From: Ralstonia pickettii
GTDB lineage: Bacteria > Pseudomonadota > Gammaproteobacteria > Burkholderiales > Burkholderiaceae
Reading direction: 5' to 3'
Assembly (NCBI RefSeq): GCF_001699815.1
Contig: NZ_MCGB01000113.1
Span: 62,001-126,000 of the forward strand
DNA: 64,000 nucleotides
The notes beneath the pieces are model-generated. The model did no database searches and had not been told where the DNA came from. It worked only from the letters and a program-made list of their open reading frames with translations. Numbering within the stretch: the first letter of the stretch is position 1; every line of letters starts with the position of its first letter. Of this stretch, positions 34,962 to 45,470 are shown in pieces. A program made the translations under genes and the position numbers.

Positions 34962-36263
34962 TCAGGCCGCAGTACTGGGCGCCGTCCCGCCGGGCTGCAT
35001 CGGCACGGGGCGGGCCTGCTTGTCGTTGAGCAACGTCCACACGAGGATGGCGGCCACGATGTCGAACACGGCCAGCGCCACGAACAGCGGGTTGTAGCCG
35101 ATGGTGGTTGCGAGCGTACCGACCGCCAGGGAGAACAGCATGCCGCCCATGTAACCCGACATGCCCGCCAGCCCCACGGCCGTGCCGACTTCATGCTTGC
35201 CGAACATGTCCGACGTGAGCGTGTATAGCGCGCCGGAGAGCGTCTGGTGCGCGAAACCGCCCACGCAGAACAGCGCAATCGCCGTGTATGGACTCGTCGC
35301 CAGTCCAATGCAGGCGGGGCCGATCATGCACAGGCAGCCCGTCACCATCACGAGCTTGCGCGACGTGACAAGCGACACCGAGAACCGCCTCTGGAACCAT
35401 GGCGCCAGGTAGCCGCCCAGCACGCAGCCCACATCCGCCGCCAGGAACGGCAGCCACGCAAAGAGCGCGATCTCCTTCAGGTTCATATGGCGCTCGGTAG
35501 CCATATAGAGCGGAATCCAATAGTTGAACGTCTGCCACGCCGGCTCCGACAGAAAGCGCGGAATGGCGATACCCCAGAAGCGGCGGCCGCTGACGATCTT
35601 GCCCCATGAAGGCTTGGGCACGTTGGCGTCGTCGTCCGGCGTTTCCTGGCCGGCGCGGATGTAGTTGCGCTCTTCCTCCGACAGGCGATGGTGTTTGGCC
35701 GGCACGCGATACAGCAGGAACCACAGCACGCTCCACACCAGCCCGATGCCGCCGATCACGGCAAAGGCAAAGCGCCAGTTGCCGTGCAAAATGCACCAGA
35801 CCACCAGAGGAGGCGCCACCACCGCCCCCACGGACGAGCCGATGTTGAACCAGCCGGTTGCAATCGACCGCTCCTTGGCCGGGAACCACTCCGCCGTTGC
35901 CCGCAGCGCCGACGGGAAACCCGCCGCCTCCGTCATCCCCAGCATCGCGCGGAACGCCGCCAGCGACAGCCAGCTGCCGGCCGTGCTGTGCAGCAGGCAG
36001 ACCACCGACCACGCCGCCGCAAACAGCGCAAAACCCAGCTTGGTGCCCAGCACGTCGAGCACATAGCCCGCCACCGGCTGCATCACCATGTAGGCCGCCT
36101 GGAATGCCGCGACGATGTAGCCGTACTGCTGCGTGCTGATGTTCAGCACCTTGTTGACTTCAGGCGCCGCCACCGCCAGCGCATTACGCGCCAGGTAGTT
36201 CATGATCAGGCCGCTGAGTACGAGGCCGATGATCCACCAGCGCAAGCCTTTGATGGGTTTCAT
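34962..36263 (-). CDS. exuT: MFS hexuronate transporter (ExuT-like, ACS family)
   Basis: A 433-residue major facilitator with twelve helices. It begins with the ACS-family pattern RWWIIGLVLSGLIMNYLARNALAVAAPE and has a charged central loop (about 190-225). ExuT-type symporters bring in galacturonate or glucuronate with H+. It is the last gene of the uronate operon, 52 nt after the lactonase gene, which fits supply of substrate to uronate dehydrogenase. The assignment to hexuronate rather than another organic acid rests on the operon. Confidence 0.82.
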   Translation of the reverse strand: MKPIKGLRWWIIGLVLSGLIMNYLARNALAVAAPEVNKVLNISTQQYGYIVAAFQAAYMVMQPVAGYVLDVLGTKLGFALFAAAWSVVCLLHSTAGSWLSLAAFRAMLGMTEAAGFPSALRATAEWFPAKERSIATGWFNIGSSVGAVVAPPLVVWCILHGNWRFAFAVIGGIGLVWSVLWFLLYRVPAKHHRLSEEERNYIRAGQETPDDDANVPKPSWGKIVSGRRFWGIAIPRFLSEPAWQTFNYWIPLYMATERHMNLKEIALFAWLPFLAADVGCVLGGYLAPWFQRRFSVSLVTSRKLVMVTGCLCMIGPACIGLATSPYTAIALFCVGGFAHQTLSGALYTLTSDMFGKHEVGTAVGLAGMSGYMGGMLFSLAVGTLATTIGYNPLFVALAVFDIVAAILVWTLLNDKQARPVPMQPGGTAPSTAA

Positions 36264-36315
36264 GTGTTGTCTCCTAAAGCCCCCGGTTCTTCTTGTGTGC
36301 GGGGCGTACTCGGTT

Positions 36316-37218
36316 TCAGAGGTGCAGGACGGGTTCCGGCAATCCAGTCACGCCCGGGCGCACGGCAAACGTGGCGCCCGAGAGCGGGTCGTCACCGATG
36401 CGGATCGACGTCACGAACAGGGTGTCCAGCCCGGGGCCGCCGAAGGCACACATGGCCGGTTTGGACGTAGGGATGGCGATGCTTCGATCAAGGCGGCCGT
36501 CTGGCGTGAAGCGATGCACAAACCCAGCATCGTTGCCGCAGATCCAGTAGCAACCATCGGCGTCCACGGCAGCGCCATCCGGACGCCCCGGGTACGCGTT
36601 CATGTCGATGAAAACGCGGCGGTTGTGCGGCGTGCCGGTGTCGATGTCGTAATCGAAGGCCCAGACCGTCTGGCGGCTTGCGTGCGAATCCGACAGATAC
36701 ATCGTCTTGCCCTCGGGGCTGAAGGCCAGGCCGTTCGGGACGATCAGGTCGTCGATGACGGCATCAACGCGCCCAGTGCGAGCGGCCGCCGCATCCAGGC
36801 GATACAGCTTGCCGAGCGGCAGGCCAAGCGAGGTGTCCAGCACCATCGTGCCGGCCCAAAACCGGCCTTGGCGATCGCAGCGACCGTCGTTGAAACGCAT
36901 GTCAGGGCGCGCGTGCGCCACCGTGGCGAGGCGCTGCAGGGGCCCAAGCTCGATGCCGGGGCTGGGCGGTGGCGCGAGAAAGATGCCCGTTTCCATCGCC
37001 ATCGCCCAACCGTTGGGCGCCATGGCTATACAGCCCGCCATCTCGGGCAGCGGCCAGTTGTTGGTCTGGCCGGAGAAGAAGTTCCAGCGCCACAGCGTGC
37101 GTCCCGGAATGTCCGTCCAGTACAGCGCCTGCTCACCCGCGTGCCAGACGGGGCTTTCGCCGACACCGCATTGCATGTTGCCAATCCGCTCGACTGCCGG
37201 CTCTACGTTCAGGTGCAT
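36316..37218 (-). CDS. SMP-30/gluconolactonase-family aldarolactonase
   Basis: A 300-residue six-bladed propeller of the SMP-30/gluconolactonase family. Metal-binding residues are recognisable: Glu near 21 (GVGESPVW), Asn near 110 (MRFNDGRCD), Asn near 164 (VPNGLAFS) and Asp near 215 (YPGRPDGAA). It should hydrolyse the 1,4- or 1,5-lactone released by uronate dehydrogenase to galactarate or glucarate. ATG 37218 has GGAG at 8 nt and lies 4 nt after the dehydrogenase stop, so the two are coupled; the frame upstream overlaps udh and is not coding. Confidence 0.85.
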   Translation of the reverse strand: MHLNVEPAVERIGNMQCGVGESPVWHAGEQALYWTDIPGRTLWRWNFFSGQTNNWPLPEMAGCIAMAPNGWAMAMETGIFLAPPPSPGIELGPLQRLATVAHARPDMRFNDGRCDRQGRFWAGTMVLDTSLGLPLGKLYRLDAAAARTGRVDAVIDDLIVPNGLAFSPEGKTMYLSDSHASRQTVWAFDYDIDTGTPHNRRVFIDMNAYPGRPDGAAVDADGCYWICGNDAGFVHRFTPDGRLDRSIAIPTSKPAMCAFGGPGLDTLFVTSIRIGDDPLSGATFAVRPGVTGLPEPVLHL

Positions 37219-37222
37219 TGCG

Positions 37223-38068
37223 TCAGTCTCCGAACGGGCCGGCTTTGACAAATGCACCGCCTTGATACTGCGCAGCCGGATCATCGGCAGGCAGCGGCGG
37301 CTGCGCTTCGACCTGCGCGCGGAAGATCTCGCTCGTCTGCGTAGGTGTGTAGCCGAGGTGCGCGGCGTGGCGGTTGTCCCACCAGCGGTCGCGGTTGTTC
37401 GACATGCCGTAGACCACGGTAAAGCCCACGTTCGGCACGAACAGCGCGCGGCGGATGAGCTGTTCGAGGTCGTCGTACCCGAGCCAGGTGACGAGCATGC
37501 GGCGGTCCTTCGCTTCGGCAAACGAAGAGCCGATGCGGATGGCAACCGTCTCGATGCCATAGCGATCGAAATAGAAGCTGGCGAGCTGTTCGCCAAACAC
37601 CTTGCTCAGCCCGTAGTAGCCATCGGGCTTGGTGGGCACGGCGCTGTCGATCACCTCGCCCTGCTTGTAGAAGCCGATGGTGTGGTTCGAGCTGGCGAAC
37701 ACGATGCGCCGCACGCCATGACGGCGCGCCGCTTCGTACAGGTTGTAGGTGCCTGCGATATTGGCCGGCAGGATTTCTTCAAACGGCCGCTCGACCGATA
37801 CGCCGCCCAGATGCACGATCGCATCCGTGCCAGCGACGAGCGCATCGACGGCTTTCGCGTCGGCAAGGTCGCACGGCACGATCTCTTCGCCGGTGCGCGC
37901 TTCACCAAGATTTGATATATCAGACAGGCGCAAAAAATCGGCGTACTTGGGCAACCGCTCGCGCAGCACCTTGCCGAGATTGCCGCCGGCGCCCGTGAGC
38001 AGCACGCGGTGGCAGCGTGTGGTCACGCCGTCGAGCGGGTCGTTTTGAATGTTCAATTCAGTCGTCAT
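37223..38068 (-). CDS. udh: Uronate dehydrogenase (NAD-dependent)
   Basis: A 281-residue short-chain dehydrogenase of the extended type. The NAD-binding turn is GAGGNLG (26-32) and the catalytic Tyr152-x3-Lys156 lies in YGLSK. Length and motifs (SSNHTIGFY, GSSFAEAKDRRML) fit bacterial Udh, which oxidises galacturonate and glucuronate to aldarolactones. The gene starts 1 nt after garD. With the lactonase, two dehydratases, KdgD and a semialdehyde dehydrogenase it forms the complete oxidative uronate pathway to 2-oxoglutarate. Confidence 0.9.
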   Translation of the reverse strand: MTTELNIQNDPLDGVTTRCHRVLLTGAGGNLGKVLRERLPKYADFLRLSDISNLGEARTGEEIVPCDLADAKAVDALVAGTDAIVHLGGVSVERPFEEILPANIAGTYNLYEAARRHGVRRIVFASSNHTIGFYKQGEVIDSAVPTKPDGYYGLSKVFGEQLASFYFDRYGIETVAIRIGSSFAEAKDRRMLVTWLGYDDLEQLIRRALFVPNVGFTVVYGMSNNRDRWWDNRHAAHLGYTPTQTSEIFRAQVEAQPPLPADDPAAQYQGGAFVKAGPFGD

Positions 38069-38069
38069 A

Positions 38070-39671
38070 TCAGGTCACCGGGGCGGGGTTGAACAGGGCC
38101 AGCGAATTATGCAGGCCAAGCTTGTCGGCGCAGACTTGTTTGCGGCCGCTCGCCACGTCAAGAATCAGGTGGAACAGCTCCCAGCCGATGTCGGCAATGC
38201 TCGCTTCGCCCGTGGCGATGCGGCCGGCGTCGAGGTCGATCAGGTCATGCCAGCGCTCGGACAGCGCCTTGCGCGTCGACACTTTGATGACCGGCGCCAT
38301 GGCCAGGCCATACGGCGTGCCGCGGCCGGTCGTGAACACCTGCAGGTTCATGCCGGAGGCCAGCTGCAACGTGCCGCACACGAAATCGCTGGCGGGCGTC
38401 GCAGCAAAGATCAGGCCCTTGCGACGCACTTTCTCACCCGGGCCAAGCACGTCGACGATGGGCGTGCTGCCCGACTTGACGATCGAACCCAGCGCCTTTT
38501 CCACCACGTTGGACAGGCCACCCTTCTTGTTGCCCGGCGACGGGTTGGCGCTGCGGTCAGTCTGGCCGCCGCTCAGGTAGTCGTCGTACCAGGCCATCTC
38601 GCGCAGCAGCGCGCGGCCGACGTCTTCATCGATGGCGCGCGGCGTGAGCAGATGGATGGCGTCACGCACCTCGGTCACTTCCGAAAACATCACGGTGCCG
38701 CCGGCTCGCACGATCAGGTCCGCCGCAAAGCCGACCGCCGGGTTGGCTGTCACGCCCGAAAACGCATCGCTGCCGCCGCACTGCACACCGACCACGAGAT
38801 CGGAGGCCGGGCAGGTTTCGCGCTGGCGCTTGTTCAGATGTTCGAGGCGGCGCTCGGCCATCTCCATGATGGCGTCGGTCATGCCGATGAAGCCGTCGAA
38901 GGCTTCGTCCTGCAGACGCAGCACCGGCGAATCTGCGGTGCCGGCCACTTCGATCGGAATGCGCCCACCCGGTGCGAGCTTTTCCGGCACAAGGCGTTCG
39001 GGCACGAGCTTTTCGCAGCCCAGGCCGATCACCATGATCTCGCCGCCAAAGTTCGGATTCAGCGCCAGGTTCTGCAGCGTGCGGATCGGCACGATGGCGG
39101 CCGGCGCGTTGATGGCGACGCCGCAGCCGTACACATGGTTGAGCGCCACCACGTCGTCGACATTCGGGAAGCGCGGCAGCAGTTCGCGTTTGATGCGGCC
39201 CACGACGTAATCCGTCACGCCCGCCACGCACTGCACGCTGGTCATGATGCCGAGCACGTTCTTCGTGCCGACCGTGCCATCTGCATTGCGATAGCCCTCG
39301 AAGGTATAGCCCTCCAGCTTTGCCAGCTTTGGATCGGGGCGCGTGGCCAGCGGCAATTCATCCAGCGCGGGCGCGGATGGCAGCTTGACCGCATGTTCGT
39401 TGACCCAGCTACCGCGCGGCAGCGGCTTCACGGCATAGCCGATCACCTCGTTGTAGCGGATGATCGCGTCGCCTTCGGCCAGGTCGACCAGCGCCACCTT
39501 GTGGCCTTGGGGCACACCTTCGACTAGCACCGTGCCATCGGCGAGTGCCGTGCCAGCGGGCAGGCCGCGTGCGTTGACGACGATGGCGACGTTGTCACCG
39601 TCGTGCACGCGAATCGTCAGCGCCTTTTCAGTTGCGTTGCCGGCCTCGGGGGCCAGCGTCGGTTCAGACAT
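38070..39671 (-). CDS. garD: Galactarate dehydratase
   Basis: A 533-residue UxaA/GarD-family protein: an N-terminal SAF-like domain (about 20-100) and a large catalytic part with the conserved [21 protein letters not shown] and [10 protein letters not shown] segments that bind the metal. It converts galactarate (meso-galactarate) to 5-keto-4-deoxyglucarate. ATG 39671 has CGGAG at 6 nt; a GTG one codon earlier is less likely. Note that both GarD and the unrelated GudD are in this operon. Confidence 0.92.
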   Translation of the reverse strand: MSEPTLAPEAGNATEKALTIRVHDGDNVAIVVNARGLPAGTALADGTVLVEGVPQGHKVALVDLAEGDAIIRYNEVIGYAVKPLPRGSWVNEHAVKLPSAPALDELPLATRPDPKLAKLEGYTFEGYRNADGTVGTKNVLGIMTSVQCVAGVTDYVVGRIKRELLPRFPNVDDVVALNHVYGCGVAINAPAAIVPIRTLQNLALNPNFGGEIMVIGLGCEKLVPERLVPEKLAPGGRIPIEVAGTADSPVLRLQDEAFDGFIGMTDAIMEMAERRLEHLNKRQRETCPASDLVVGVQCGGSDAFSGVTANPAVGFAADLIVRAGGTVMFSEVTEVRDAIHLLTPRAIDEDVGRALLREMAWYDDYLSGGQTDRSANPSPGNKKGGLSNVVEKALGSIVKSGSTPIVDVLGPGEKVRRKGLIFAATPASDFVCGTLQLASGMNLQVFTTGRGTPYGLAMAPVIKVSTRKALSERWHDLIDLDAGRIATGEASIADIGWELFHLILDVASGRKQVCADKLGLHNSLALFNPAPVT

Positions 39672-39712
39672 CACAGACTCCGTGATTGATTCAAACTCAA
39701 ACGGGCTTCTTT

Positions 39713-41122
39713 TCAGCGCCTCAGGCTCGGGCGTTTCGGGTCATACGTCCAGCCCGGCACGAGGTATTGCATGGCCATGGCGTCATCACGCGCGCCAGGG
39801 CCCAGGGTCTTGTACAGCGCATGGGCGGCCATGACGCGGTCCATGTCGATTTCGATGCCAAGGCCCGGGCGCTCCGGCACGGCCACGTGGCCGCCCTGGA
39901 TGCGCAGCGGCTCGCGCGTCAGGCGCTCCTGGGCCTCCTGCCAGATCCAGTGCGTATCGATGGCCGTGATGTTGCCCGGCGCGGCGGCGGCCACATGCGT
40001 GAACATCGCCAGCGACACATCGAAGTGATTGTTGGAATGCGAGCCCCAAGTCAGACCCCACTCGTCGCAAAGCTGCGCGACGCGCACGGAGCCTTGCATG
40101 GTCCAGAAATGCGGATCGGCCAGCGGAATGTCGACTGCGTGCAGCTGGACTGCGTGGCCCATCTGGCGCCAGTCGGTGGCGATCATGTTGGTGGCCGTCG
40201 GGATACCGGTGGCACGCTTGAACTCGGCCATCACCTCGCGGCCCGAGTAACCGGCTTCGGGGCCGCACGGGTCTTCGGCATAGGCCACTAGATGCCCTTG
40301 GCCCTTGCACAGCGCAATTGCCTCGTTGAGCGACCATGCACCATTCGGGTCCAGCGTGACGCGGGCGTGCGGAAAGCGCGCCTTGATGGCGGCAATCGCT
40401 TCCATCTCTTCAGCGCCGGGCATCACGCCGCCCTTGAGCTTGAAATCGGCAAAACCGTAGCGCTCGGTGGCGGCTTCGGCCAGGCGGGCGATGGCGGCGG
40501 GTGTCATGGCAGCTTCGTGGCGCAAGCGCAGCCAGTCGTCTGCGCCGTTGGCGCCCTCCAGGTACGGCAGATCGGTCTTGCGACGATCGCCCACGTAGAA
40601 CAGGTACGCGAGCATCGGCGCGCTATCGCGCTGCTGGCCGGCGCCCAGCAACTCCGCCACCGGCACTTCGAGAAACTGACCAAGCAGATCGAGCAGCGCC
40701 GCTTCCACCGCCGTGATGACGTTGTCCATGCGCAGGTTGATCTCGTGCGGCTGGCGCAGCACTGCCGCTTCCGAAGCGGAGGTCACCTGGTGCACCGTCG
40801 CCTGATGCGCGGCATTGCCGCCACCGGCCAGCGCCCGGCGAATGCTGCTCAGCACGCCATTGGTACGACCGATCGATTGACCGACCACCAGCGGAATCAC
40901 ACGCTCCAGCGCTTGGCGGATGCCCTCCCCGCCCGGCACCTCGCCCACGCCGGTACGCCCGGCGTTGTCCTTCAGGATCACGAGGTTGCGCGTAAAGAAC
41001 GGTGCATGCGCGCCGCACAGGTTCAGCAGCATGCTGTCGCGACCCGCGACGGGAATCACCTGCATCTCCGTCACCCGCGGTGTGTGCGTGCGTGCGCCGG
41101 ACTCGATCGATTGCAACGTCAC
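39713..41122 (-). CDS. gudD: Glucarate dehydratase
   Basis: A 469-residue enolase-superfamily dehydratase. The KxK base motif is Lys228-x-Lys230 (FKLKGG). Metal ligands are Asp258, Glu283 and Asn312, and the catalytic His366 lies in SHSNNHFD with Asp389 behind it. These are the residues of GudD, which dehydrates glucarate (and idarate) to 5-keto-4-deoxyglucarate. Its stop is 41 nt before garD. Confidence 0.93.
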   Translation of the reverse strand: MTLQSIESGARTHTPRVTEMQVIPVAGRDSMLLNLCGAHAPFFTRNLVILKDNAGRTGVGEVPGGEGIRQALERVIPLVVGQSIGRTNGVLSSIRRALAGGGNAAHQATVHQVTSASEAAVLRQPHEINLRMDNVITAVEAALLDLLGQFLEVPVAELLGAGQQRDSAPMLAYLFYVGDRRKTDLPYLEGANGADDWLRLRHEAAMTPAAIARLAEAATERYGFADFKLKGGVMPGAEEMEAIAAIKARFPHARVTLDPNGAWSLNEAIALCKGQGHLVAYAEDPCGPEAGYSGREVMAEFKRATGIPTATNMIATDWRQMGHAVQLHAVDIPLADPHFWTMQGSVRVAQLCDEWGLTWGSHSNNHFDVSLAMFTHVAAAAPGNITAIDTHWIWQEAQERLTREPLRIQGGHVAVPERPGLGIEIDMDRVMAAHALYKTLGPGARDDAMAMQYLVPGWTYDPKRPSLRR

Positions 41123-41140
41123 TTACGAGGCTCCTGTGGC

Positions 41141-42493
41141 TTACAGCGGCTTCAGTTCCACACGCTTGATCTCGCCCACCATGAACAGGTAGCAGACGAT
41201 GGCAACCGCGGCGTGGATCCCCACGTACACAAGCGCCCCGTTGAACGAGCCCGTGGTGTTGACGATGTAACCGATCGCGATGGGCGTGGTGATGCTCGAC
41301 AGGTTGCCGAAGGTGTTCATCAGCGCGCCCGATAAGCCCGCAATCTGCTTGGGCGCCGTATCGGAGTTCACTGCCCAGCCCAGCGCACCGAGGCCCTTGC
41401 CGAAGAACGACAACGCCATCACGGCCACGACGACGGCCTGCGCATCGACGTAGTTGCAGATCACCATGGTCATGGAAAGCAGCATGCCCAGCACGATGGG
41501 TACCTTGCGCGCCATCGAAAGCGAGGCACCACGCCGGAGCAGCGCGTCAGAGATGATCCCGCCCAGAATGCCGCCCAGGAAGCCGCACACCGCCGGAATC
41601 GACGCGACGAAGCCCGCCTTCAGGATCGACATGCCGCGCGCCTGCACCAGATACACCGGGAACCACGTGATGAAGAAGTACGTGAGCGCATTGATGCAGT
41701 ACTGCGCGATGTACACCCCCATCAGCATGCGGTTCTGCAGGAGCTGCTTCACGTAGCCGAGTTTCGGACCCTCAGCCTTGGCCACGCCGGCACGGTCCAT
41801 GTTGACCAGGCCGCCGCCGGCTTCGATGTACTCGATTTCGGCGCGGTTGACGCCCGGGTGGTCTTTCGGTTCGTGTACGAAGGCTCTCCACACGACCGCC
41901 ATGACAATGCCGATCACGCCCATCACGATAAACACGTGATGCCAGCCGAACGCGTGCACCAGCCAGGCCATCAGCGGGGCAAACACCACCGTGGCGGCAT
42001 ATTGCGCAGAGTTGAAGATGGCCGCTGCAGTGCCGCGCTCATTGGCCGGAAACCACGCCGCCACGATACGGCTGTTCGCCGGGAAGGACGGCGCCTCTGC
42101 CGCCCCCACCAGGAAGCGCAGGCAGAACACCATGACGATGGCGGCGGCGCCGGTAAAGAAACCGATGGCACCCTGCGCCAGCGTGAACAGCGACCACAGC
42201 AAAATGCTGAACGTGTAAACGCGCTTCGAACCGAAGCGGTCGAGCAGCCAGCCGCCCGGAATCTGCGCGATCACATAAGCCCAGCCAAACGCCGAAAAAA
42301 TATAGCCAAGCGACACGGCATCGATGCCGAGTTCTTTTTGCATGGCCGAGCCGGCAATGGAGATGGTCGCCCGATCGGCGTAGTTGATGGTCGTCACGAT
42401 AAACAGCATCGCGAGGATCACGAAACGCACGCGGCTCATGCGCTCAGCGCGCGGCACGGCCTGTGCTCCCACTGCGGGGGCTTTGATGTCCAT
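41141..42493 (-). CDS. gudP: MFS aldarate transporter (GudP/GarP-like)
   Basis: A 450-residue ACS-family transporter with twelve helices and the family pattern NYADRATISIAG after helix 1 and GGWLLDRFGSKRVY before helix 3. GudP and GarP carry glucarate and galactarate by proton symport. The gene sits between the semialdehyde dehydrogenase and glucarate dehydratase genes, which supports an aldarate substrate. A 100-nt leader with two hairpins precedes it, in contrast with the tight spacing elsewhere in the operon. Confidence 0.85.
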   Translation of the reverse strand: MDIKAPAVGAQAVPRAERMSRVRFVILAMLFIVTTINYADRATISIAGSAMQKELGIDAVSLGYIFSAFGWAYVIAQIPGGWLLDRFGSKRVYTFSILLWSLFTLAQGAIGFFTGAAAIVMVFCLRFLVGAAEAPSFPANSRIVAAWFPANERGTAAAIFNSAQYAATVVFAPLMAWLVHAFGWHHVFIVMGVIGIVMAVVWRAFVHEPKDHPGVNRAEIEYIEAGGGLVNMDRAGVAKAEGPKLGYVKQLLQNRMLMGVYIAQYCINALTYFFITWFPVYLVQARGMSILKAGFVASIPAVCGFLGGILGGIISDALLRRGASLSMARKVPIVLGMLLSMTMVICNYVDAQAVVVAVMALSFFGKGLGALGWAVNSDTAPKQIAGLSGALMNTFGNLSSITTPIAIGYIVNTTGSFNGALVYVGIHAAVAIVCYLFMVGEIKRVELKPL

Positions 42494-42508
42494 CGTCTCC
42501 TCCTTGAG

Positions 42509-42561
42509 CCGGCACCCGTCGTGCCGGTCGGTTCAAGTTGCCGGGTCCTGTGCGGCCCGGC
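42509..42561 (-). other. Two hairpins in the gudP leader
   Basis: CCGGCAC/GTGCCGG (42509-42527) and GCCGGG/CCCGGC (42540-42561) could fold in the RNA between the semialdehyde dehydrogenase and gudP genes. No T-run follows on this strand. They may set processing or partial read-through. Confidence 0.4.
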
Positions 42562-42593
42562 GTGTTGTCTTTTTCTATTTACGTGTTACGACT

Positions 42594-44165
42594 TCAGGCC
42601 CAGTTTCCATCCACGAACCGGCGCAGCTTGAGCGGGTTGGCGTCCTGCAGCGCTTCGGGCAGCAGTTCGGCCGGCAGATCCTGATAGCACACCGGGCGCA
42701 GGAAGCGCTCGATGGCCGCCGTGCCGACCGAAGTCGTGCGTGCATCCGTCGTTGCCGGCCACGGCCCGCCGTGCACCATGGCGTGGCACACCTCAACACC
42801 GGTTGGCCAGCCATTGGCCAGAATGCGCCCCGCCTTGCGTTCCAGAATCGGCAGCAGCGAACGCGCGATCGCCGTGTCGCCCGTATCCAGATGCAGCGTG
42901 GCGGTCAGTTGGCCTTCGAGCGATTCGGCCAGCGCGCGCAGCTCCTCCGCATCGCGGCAGCGCACGACCAGGCCGGTGGCGCCGAAGATCTCGTCGTGCA
43001 GCGCCGGTTGCGCCTGGAAGCTCTTCGCATCGGTGATGTAGAAGCCGGCTTGCCCGCGGTTGGGTTCGTCGCTGTCTTGGCCGCGTGCGACGCAGCGCAC
43101 GTTGGCCTCGGAGGCCAGCTTGTCGACGCCACGGGTGTAGGCGCTGTGGATGCCTGCGGTGAGCATCGGCTGCGCAGCCACGCCGCCCATGGCCGCAGCG
43201 GCGGCAGCCTCAAAGGCATCCAGTTCCGGCCCGTCGATGGCGAGCAGCAGGCCCGGGTTCGTACAGAACTGGCCCGCACCCATCGTGAGCGATGCCACGT
43301 ACTGCTGACCCAGCGCAGCAGCACGCTTGGCCAGTGCGTCGGGCAACAGGAAGACGGGGTTGATGGCGCTCAACTCGCCATATACCGGAATCGGCTGCGG
43401 ACGCGCCTGCGCAATGCGCAGCAGCGCCTGACCGCCTGCACGCGAGCCTGTAAAGCCCACTGCCTGAATATGCGGATCAGCCACCAGTGCGCCCGCCACA
43501 TCGTTGTCCGCCAGGATGAGCGAGAACACGCCCTCCGGCAGCCCGCATTGCGCAACCGCCGCTTGAATGGCGCAACCCACGAGTTCAGACGTACCCGGGT
43601 GCGCCGGATGCGCCTTGACGACCACCGGACAACCCGCAGCCAACGCTGACGCGGTATCCCCGCCTGCCACCGAGAACGCCAGCGGGAAGTTGCTCGCGCC
43701 AAACACGGCGACGGGCCCCAGCGCAATGCGGCGCATGCGCAAGTCCGAGCGCGGCAACGGCTTGCGTTCGGGCAGAGCCGAATCCAGGCGTGCGCCCACG
43801 GCATCACCGGCACGCACCACGCTTGCAAACAGGCGCAGCTGGTTGCACGTGCGGCCGCGCTCGCCTTCCAGGCGCGGACGCGGCAATGCCGATTCGGCCA
43901 TCGCGCGTTCGATCAAGGCATCGCCCAGCGCTTCGATCTGGCTGGCGATGGCTTCCAGGAAGGCTGCACGGGTTTCCGGCGCGGTCTCGCGGTAAACGTC
44001 AAAAGCCGCGGCGGCCAGTTCAGCGGCACGTGCGGCCTCGGCCTTGGAGGCCAGGGTGAATTCCGGTTCGAGCCATTCCCCGGTGGCGGGGTTCATGGCG
44101 CGAACCTTGCCGGCACCACCCGCTACGCGGGCGGCACCCAACAACAGTTCGCCGCTCAATTGCAT
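42594..44165 (-). CDS. 2-oxoglutarate semialdehyde dehydrogenase (NADP+)
   Basis: A 523-residue aldehyde dehydrogenase of the KGSADH-III type. The catalytic Cys301 lies in [10 protein letters not shown] and the general base Glu264 in YGELSAINP. The NAD(P) loop FTGSRAGG is near 235. It oxidises 2,5-dioxopentanoate, the product of KdgD, to 2-oxoglutarate, which enters the TCA cycle. The gene follows kdgD by 27 nt. Its identity rests on both the operon and the family pattern. Confidence 0.9.
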   Translation of the reverse strand: MQLSGELLLGAARVAGGAGKVRAMNPATGEWLEPEFTLASKAEAARAAELAAAAFDVYRETAPETRAAFLEAIASQIEALGDALIERAMAESALPRPRLEGERGRTCNQLRLFASVVRAGDAVGARLDSALPERKPLPRSDLRMRRIALGPVAVFGASNFPLAFSVAGGDTASALAAGCPVVVKAHPAHPGTSELVGCAIQAAVAQCGLPEGVFSLILADNDVAGALVADPHIQAVGFTGSRAGGQALLRIAQARPQPIPVYGELSAINPVFLLPDALAKRAAALGQQYVASLTMGAGQFCTNPGLLLAIDGPELDAFEAAAAAAMGGVAAQPMLTAGIHSAYTRGVDKLASEANVRCVARGQDSDEPNRGQAGFYITDAKSFQAQPALHDEIFGATGLVVRCRDAEELRALAESLEGQLTATLHLDTGDTAIARSLLPILERKAGRILANGWPTGVEVCHAMVHGGPWPATTDARTTSVGTAAIERFLRPVCYQDLPAELLPEALQDANPLKLRRFVDGNWA

Positions 44166-44192
44166 AAGGATTCCTTGTGTTTTCGGTTGCGC

Positions 44193-45131
44193 TCAGGCCG
44201 CCAGCTTTTCCACTTCGGCAACGCGCGACACCAACGCCGACAGTTCTGCAATCTCGGCGTCGGTCAGGTCGGTCAACGGAGCACGGACCGGACCTGCGTC
44301 ACGGCCGATGACCTTCATACCGGCCTTGACGATCGACACCGCATAGCCGCGCTTGCGGTTGCGCAGCTGGATGTACGGCAGCACGAACTCGTTGAGCATC
44401 TTGTAGACCTTGGCATTGTCGAACGCGCGCACGGCGGCGTAGAACTCTAGCGCGAACTTCGGCACGAAGTTGAAGATGGCCGACGAATACGTCGTCACGC
44501 CCATCGTCAGGTACGGCAGTGCAAAAGTCTCGGCCGTCGGCAGGCCGCCGACATAGGTAAAGCGGTCGCCCAGGCGGGCGTAAATGCGCGTCATCAGTTC
44601 CAGATCGCCCACGCCGTCCTTGAAGCCGACCAGGTTCGGGCAGCGGTCTGCCAGGCGTTCCAGGTGGTTCTCGTCGAGGACCTGGTTGGCGCGGTTGTAG
44701 ACGATCACGCCGAGCTTGGTCGATTTGCAGACCTGCTCCACGTGCGCGGCCACGCCGTCGGCAGAGGCTTCGGTCAGGTACGGCGGCAGCAGCAGGATGC
44801 CGTCGGCGCCGGCAGCTTCTGCGGCTTTGCAGTATTCGATCGATTCGGCCGTGCCGCGGCCGGCCGGGGCGATCACCGGAATCTTGCCGGCGGTTTCAGC
44901 CACGGCAGCACGCACCACGCGGTCCGTCTCAGCTGCGGTGAGCGAGAAGAATTCGCCCGTGCCACCCGCCGCAAACAGGCCGGCTGCCTCGTGGCTGAAC
45001 AGCCAGCTGAGGTTGGCGCGATACGCGGCCTCGTCGAACGACAGATCCGACGCCTTGAAGTGCGTGATGGGGAAGGACAGCAGACCGGAGCCGATCTGTT
45101 GGGCGAACTCTTTGGGGCTGTATCGGGACAT
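44193..45131 (-). CDS. kdgD: 5-dehydro-4-deoxyglucarate dehydratase
   Basis: A 312-residue DapA-family (class I aldolase fold) enzyme. The Schiff-base lysine is Lys171 in [10 protein letters not shown], and the partner Tyr is near 146 (GVIVYNRAN). GGTGEFFSL near 57 replaces the GTTGE of DapA, as in KdgD. It decarboxylates and dehydrates 5-keto-4-deoxyglucarate to 2-oxoglutarate semialdehyde. It is the first gene of the eight-gene operon, divergent from the LysR gene. Confidence 0.93.
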
Positions 45132-45168
45132 GTCTCGCTCGTGATGAATGCGTGTTGTTGATGAGCGA

Positions 45169-45193
45169 ATTCTTGCATCGGGATCGATTCAAG
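45169..45193. promoter_or_regulatory. Repeated motif copy 1 (kdgD side)
   Basis: ATTCTTGCATCGG, then GATC, then ATTCAAG, 38 nt before the kdgD ATG. It contains the symmetrical core CTTG-N3-CG-N4-CG-N3-CAAG and recurs at 45404-45434. Confidence 0.5.
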
Positions 45194-45217
45194 TCCAAGC
45201 CAACTAATAACTCGATT

Positions 45218-45234
45218 AATACAGAACTTGTATT
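45218..45234. promoter_or_regulatory. LysR-type dyad
   Basis: AATACA-N5-TGTATT, a perfect dyad containing a T-N11-A core, in the AT-rich centre of the divergent region about 90 nt from kdgD. It is the best candidate for the activator site of the LysR protein. Confidence 0.5.
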
Positions 45235-45370
45235 GATACAGGGTCTTCCCTAAGCTGCCAGTCCCGATGCTGCGGCCGCACGTGACGGCGCGGCCGCGCC
45301 TGCTTAGTGCCCTGTCACACCGCGCCTTCGGGCTCGACGTAAAGCGCATACAGGGAATCCGAACTCGCCA

Positions 45371-45434
45371 TTTCCTGCATCGATCTGCCCCGAGGGCGAG
45401 CCGATTCTTGCATCGGCGATCTTTCCGATTCAAG
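45371..45434. promoter_or_regulatory. Repeated motif copies 2 and 3 (lysR side)
   Basis: TTTCCTGCATCGATC (45371-45385) is a partial copy. ATTCTTGCATCGGCGATC followed by GATTCAAG (45404-45434) is a full copy, ending 36 nt before the lysR start. Copy 1 lies at a similar distance from the opposite gene. Confidence 0.45.
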
Positions 45435-45470
45435 ATAAGCACTGACTCTATCCATACCGTTTTTGAATCG

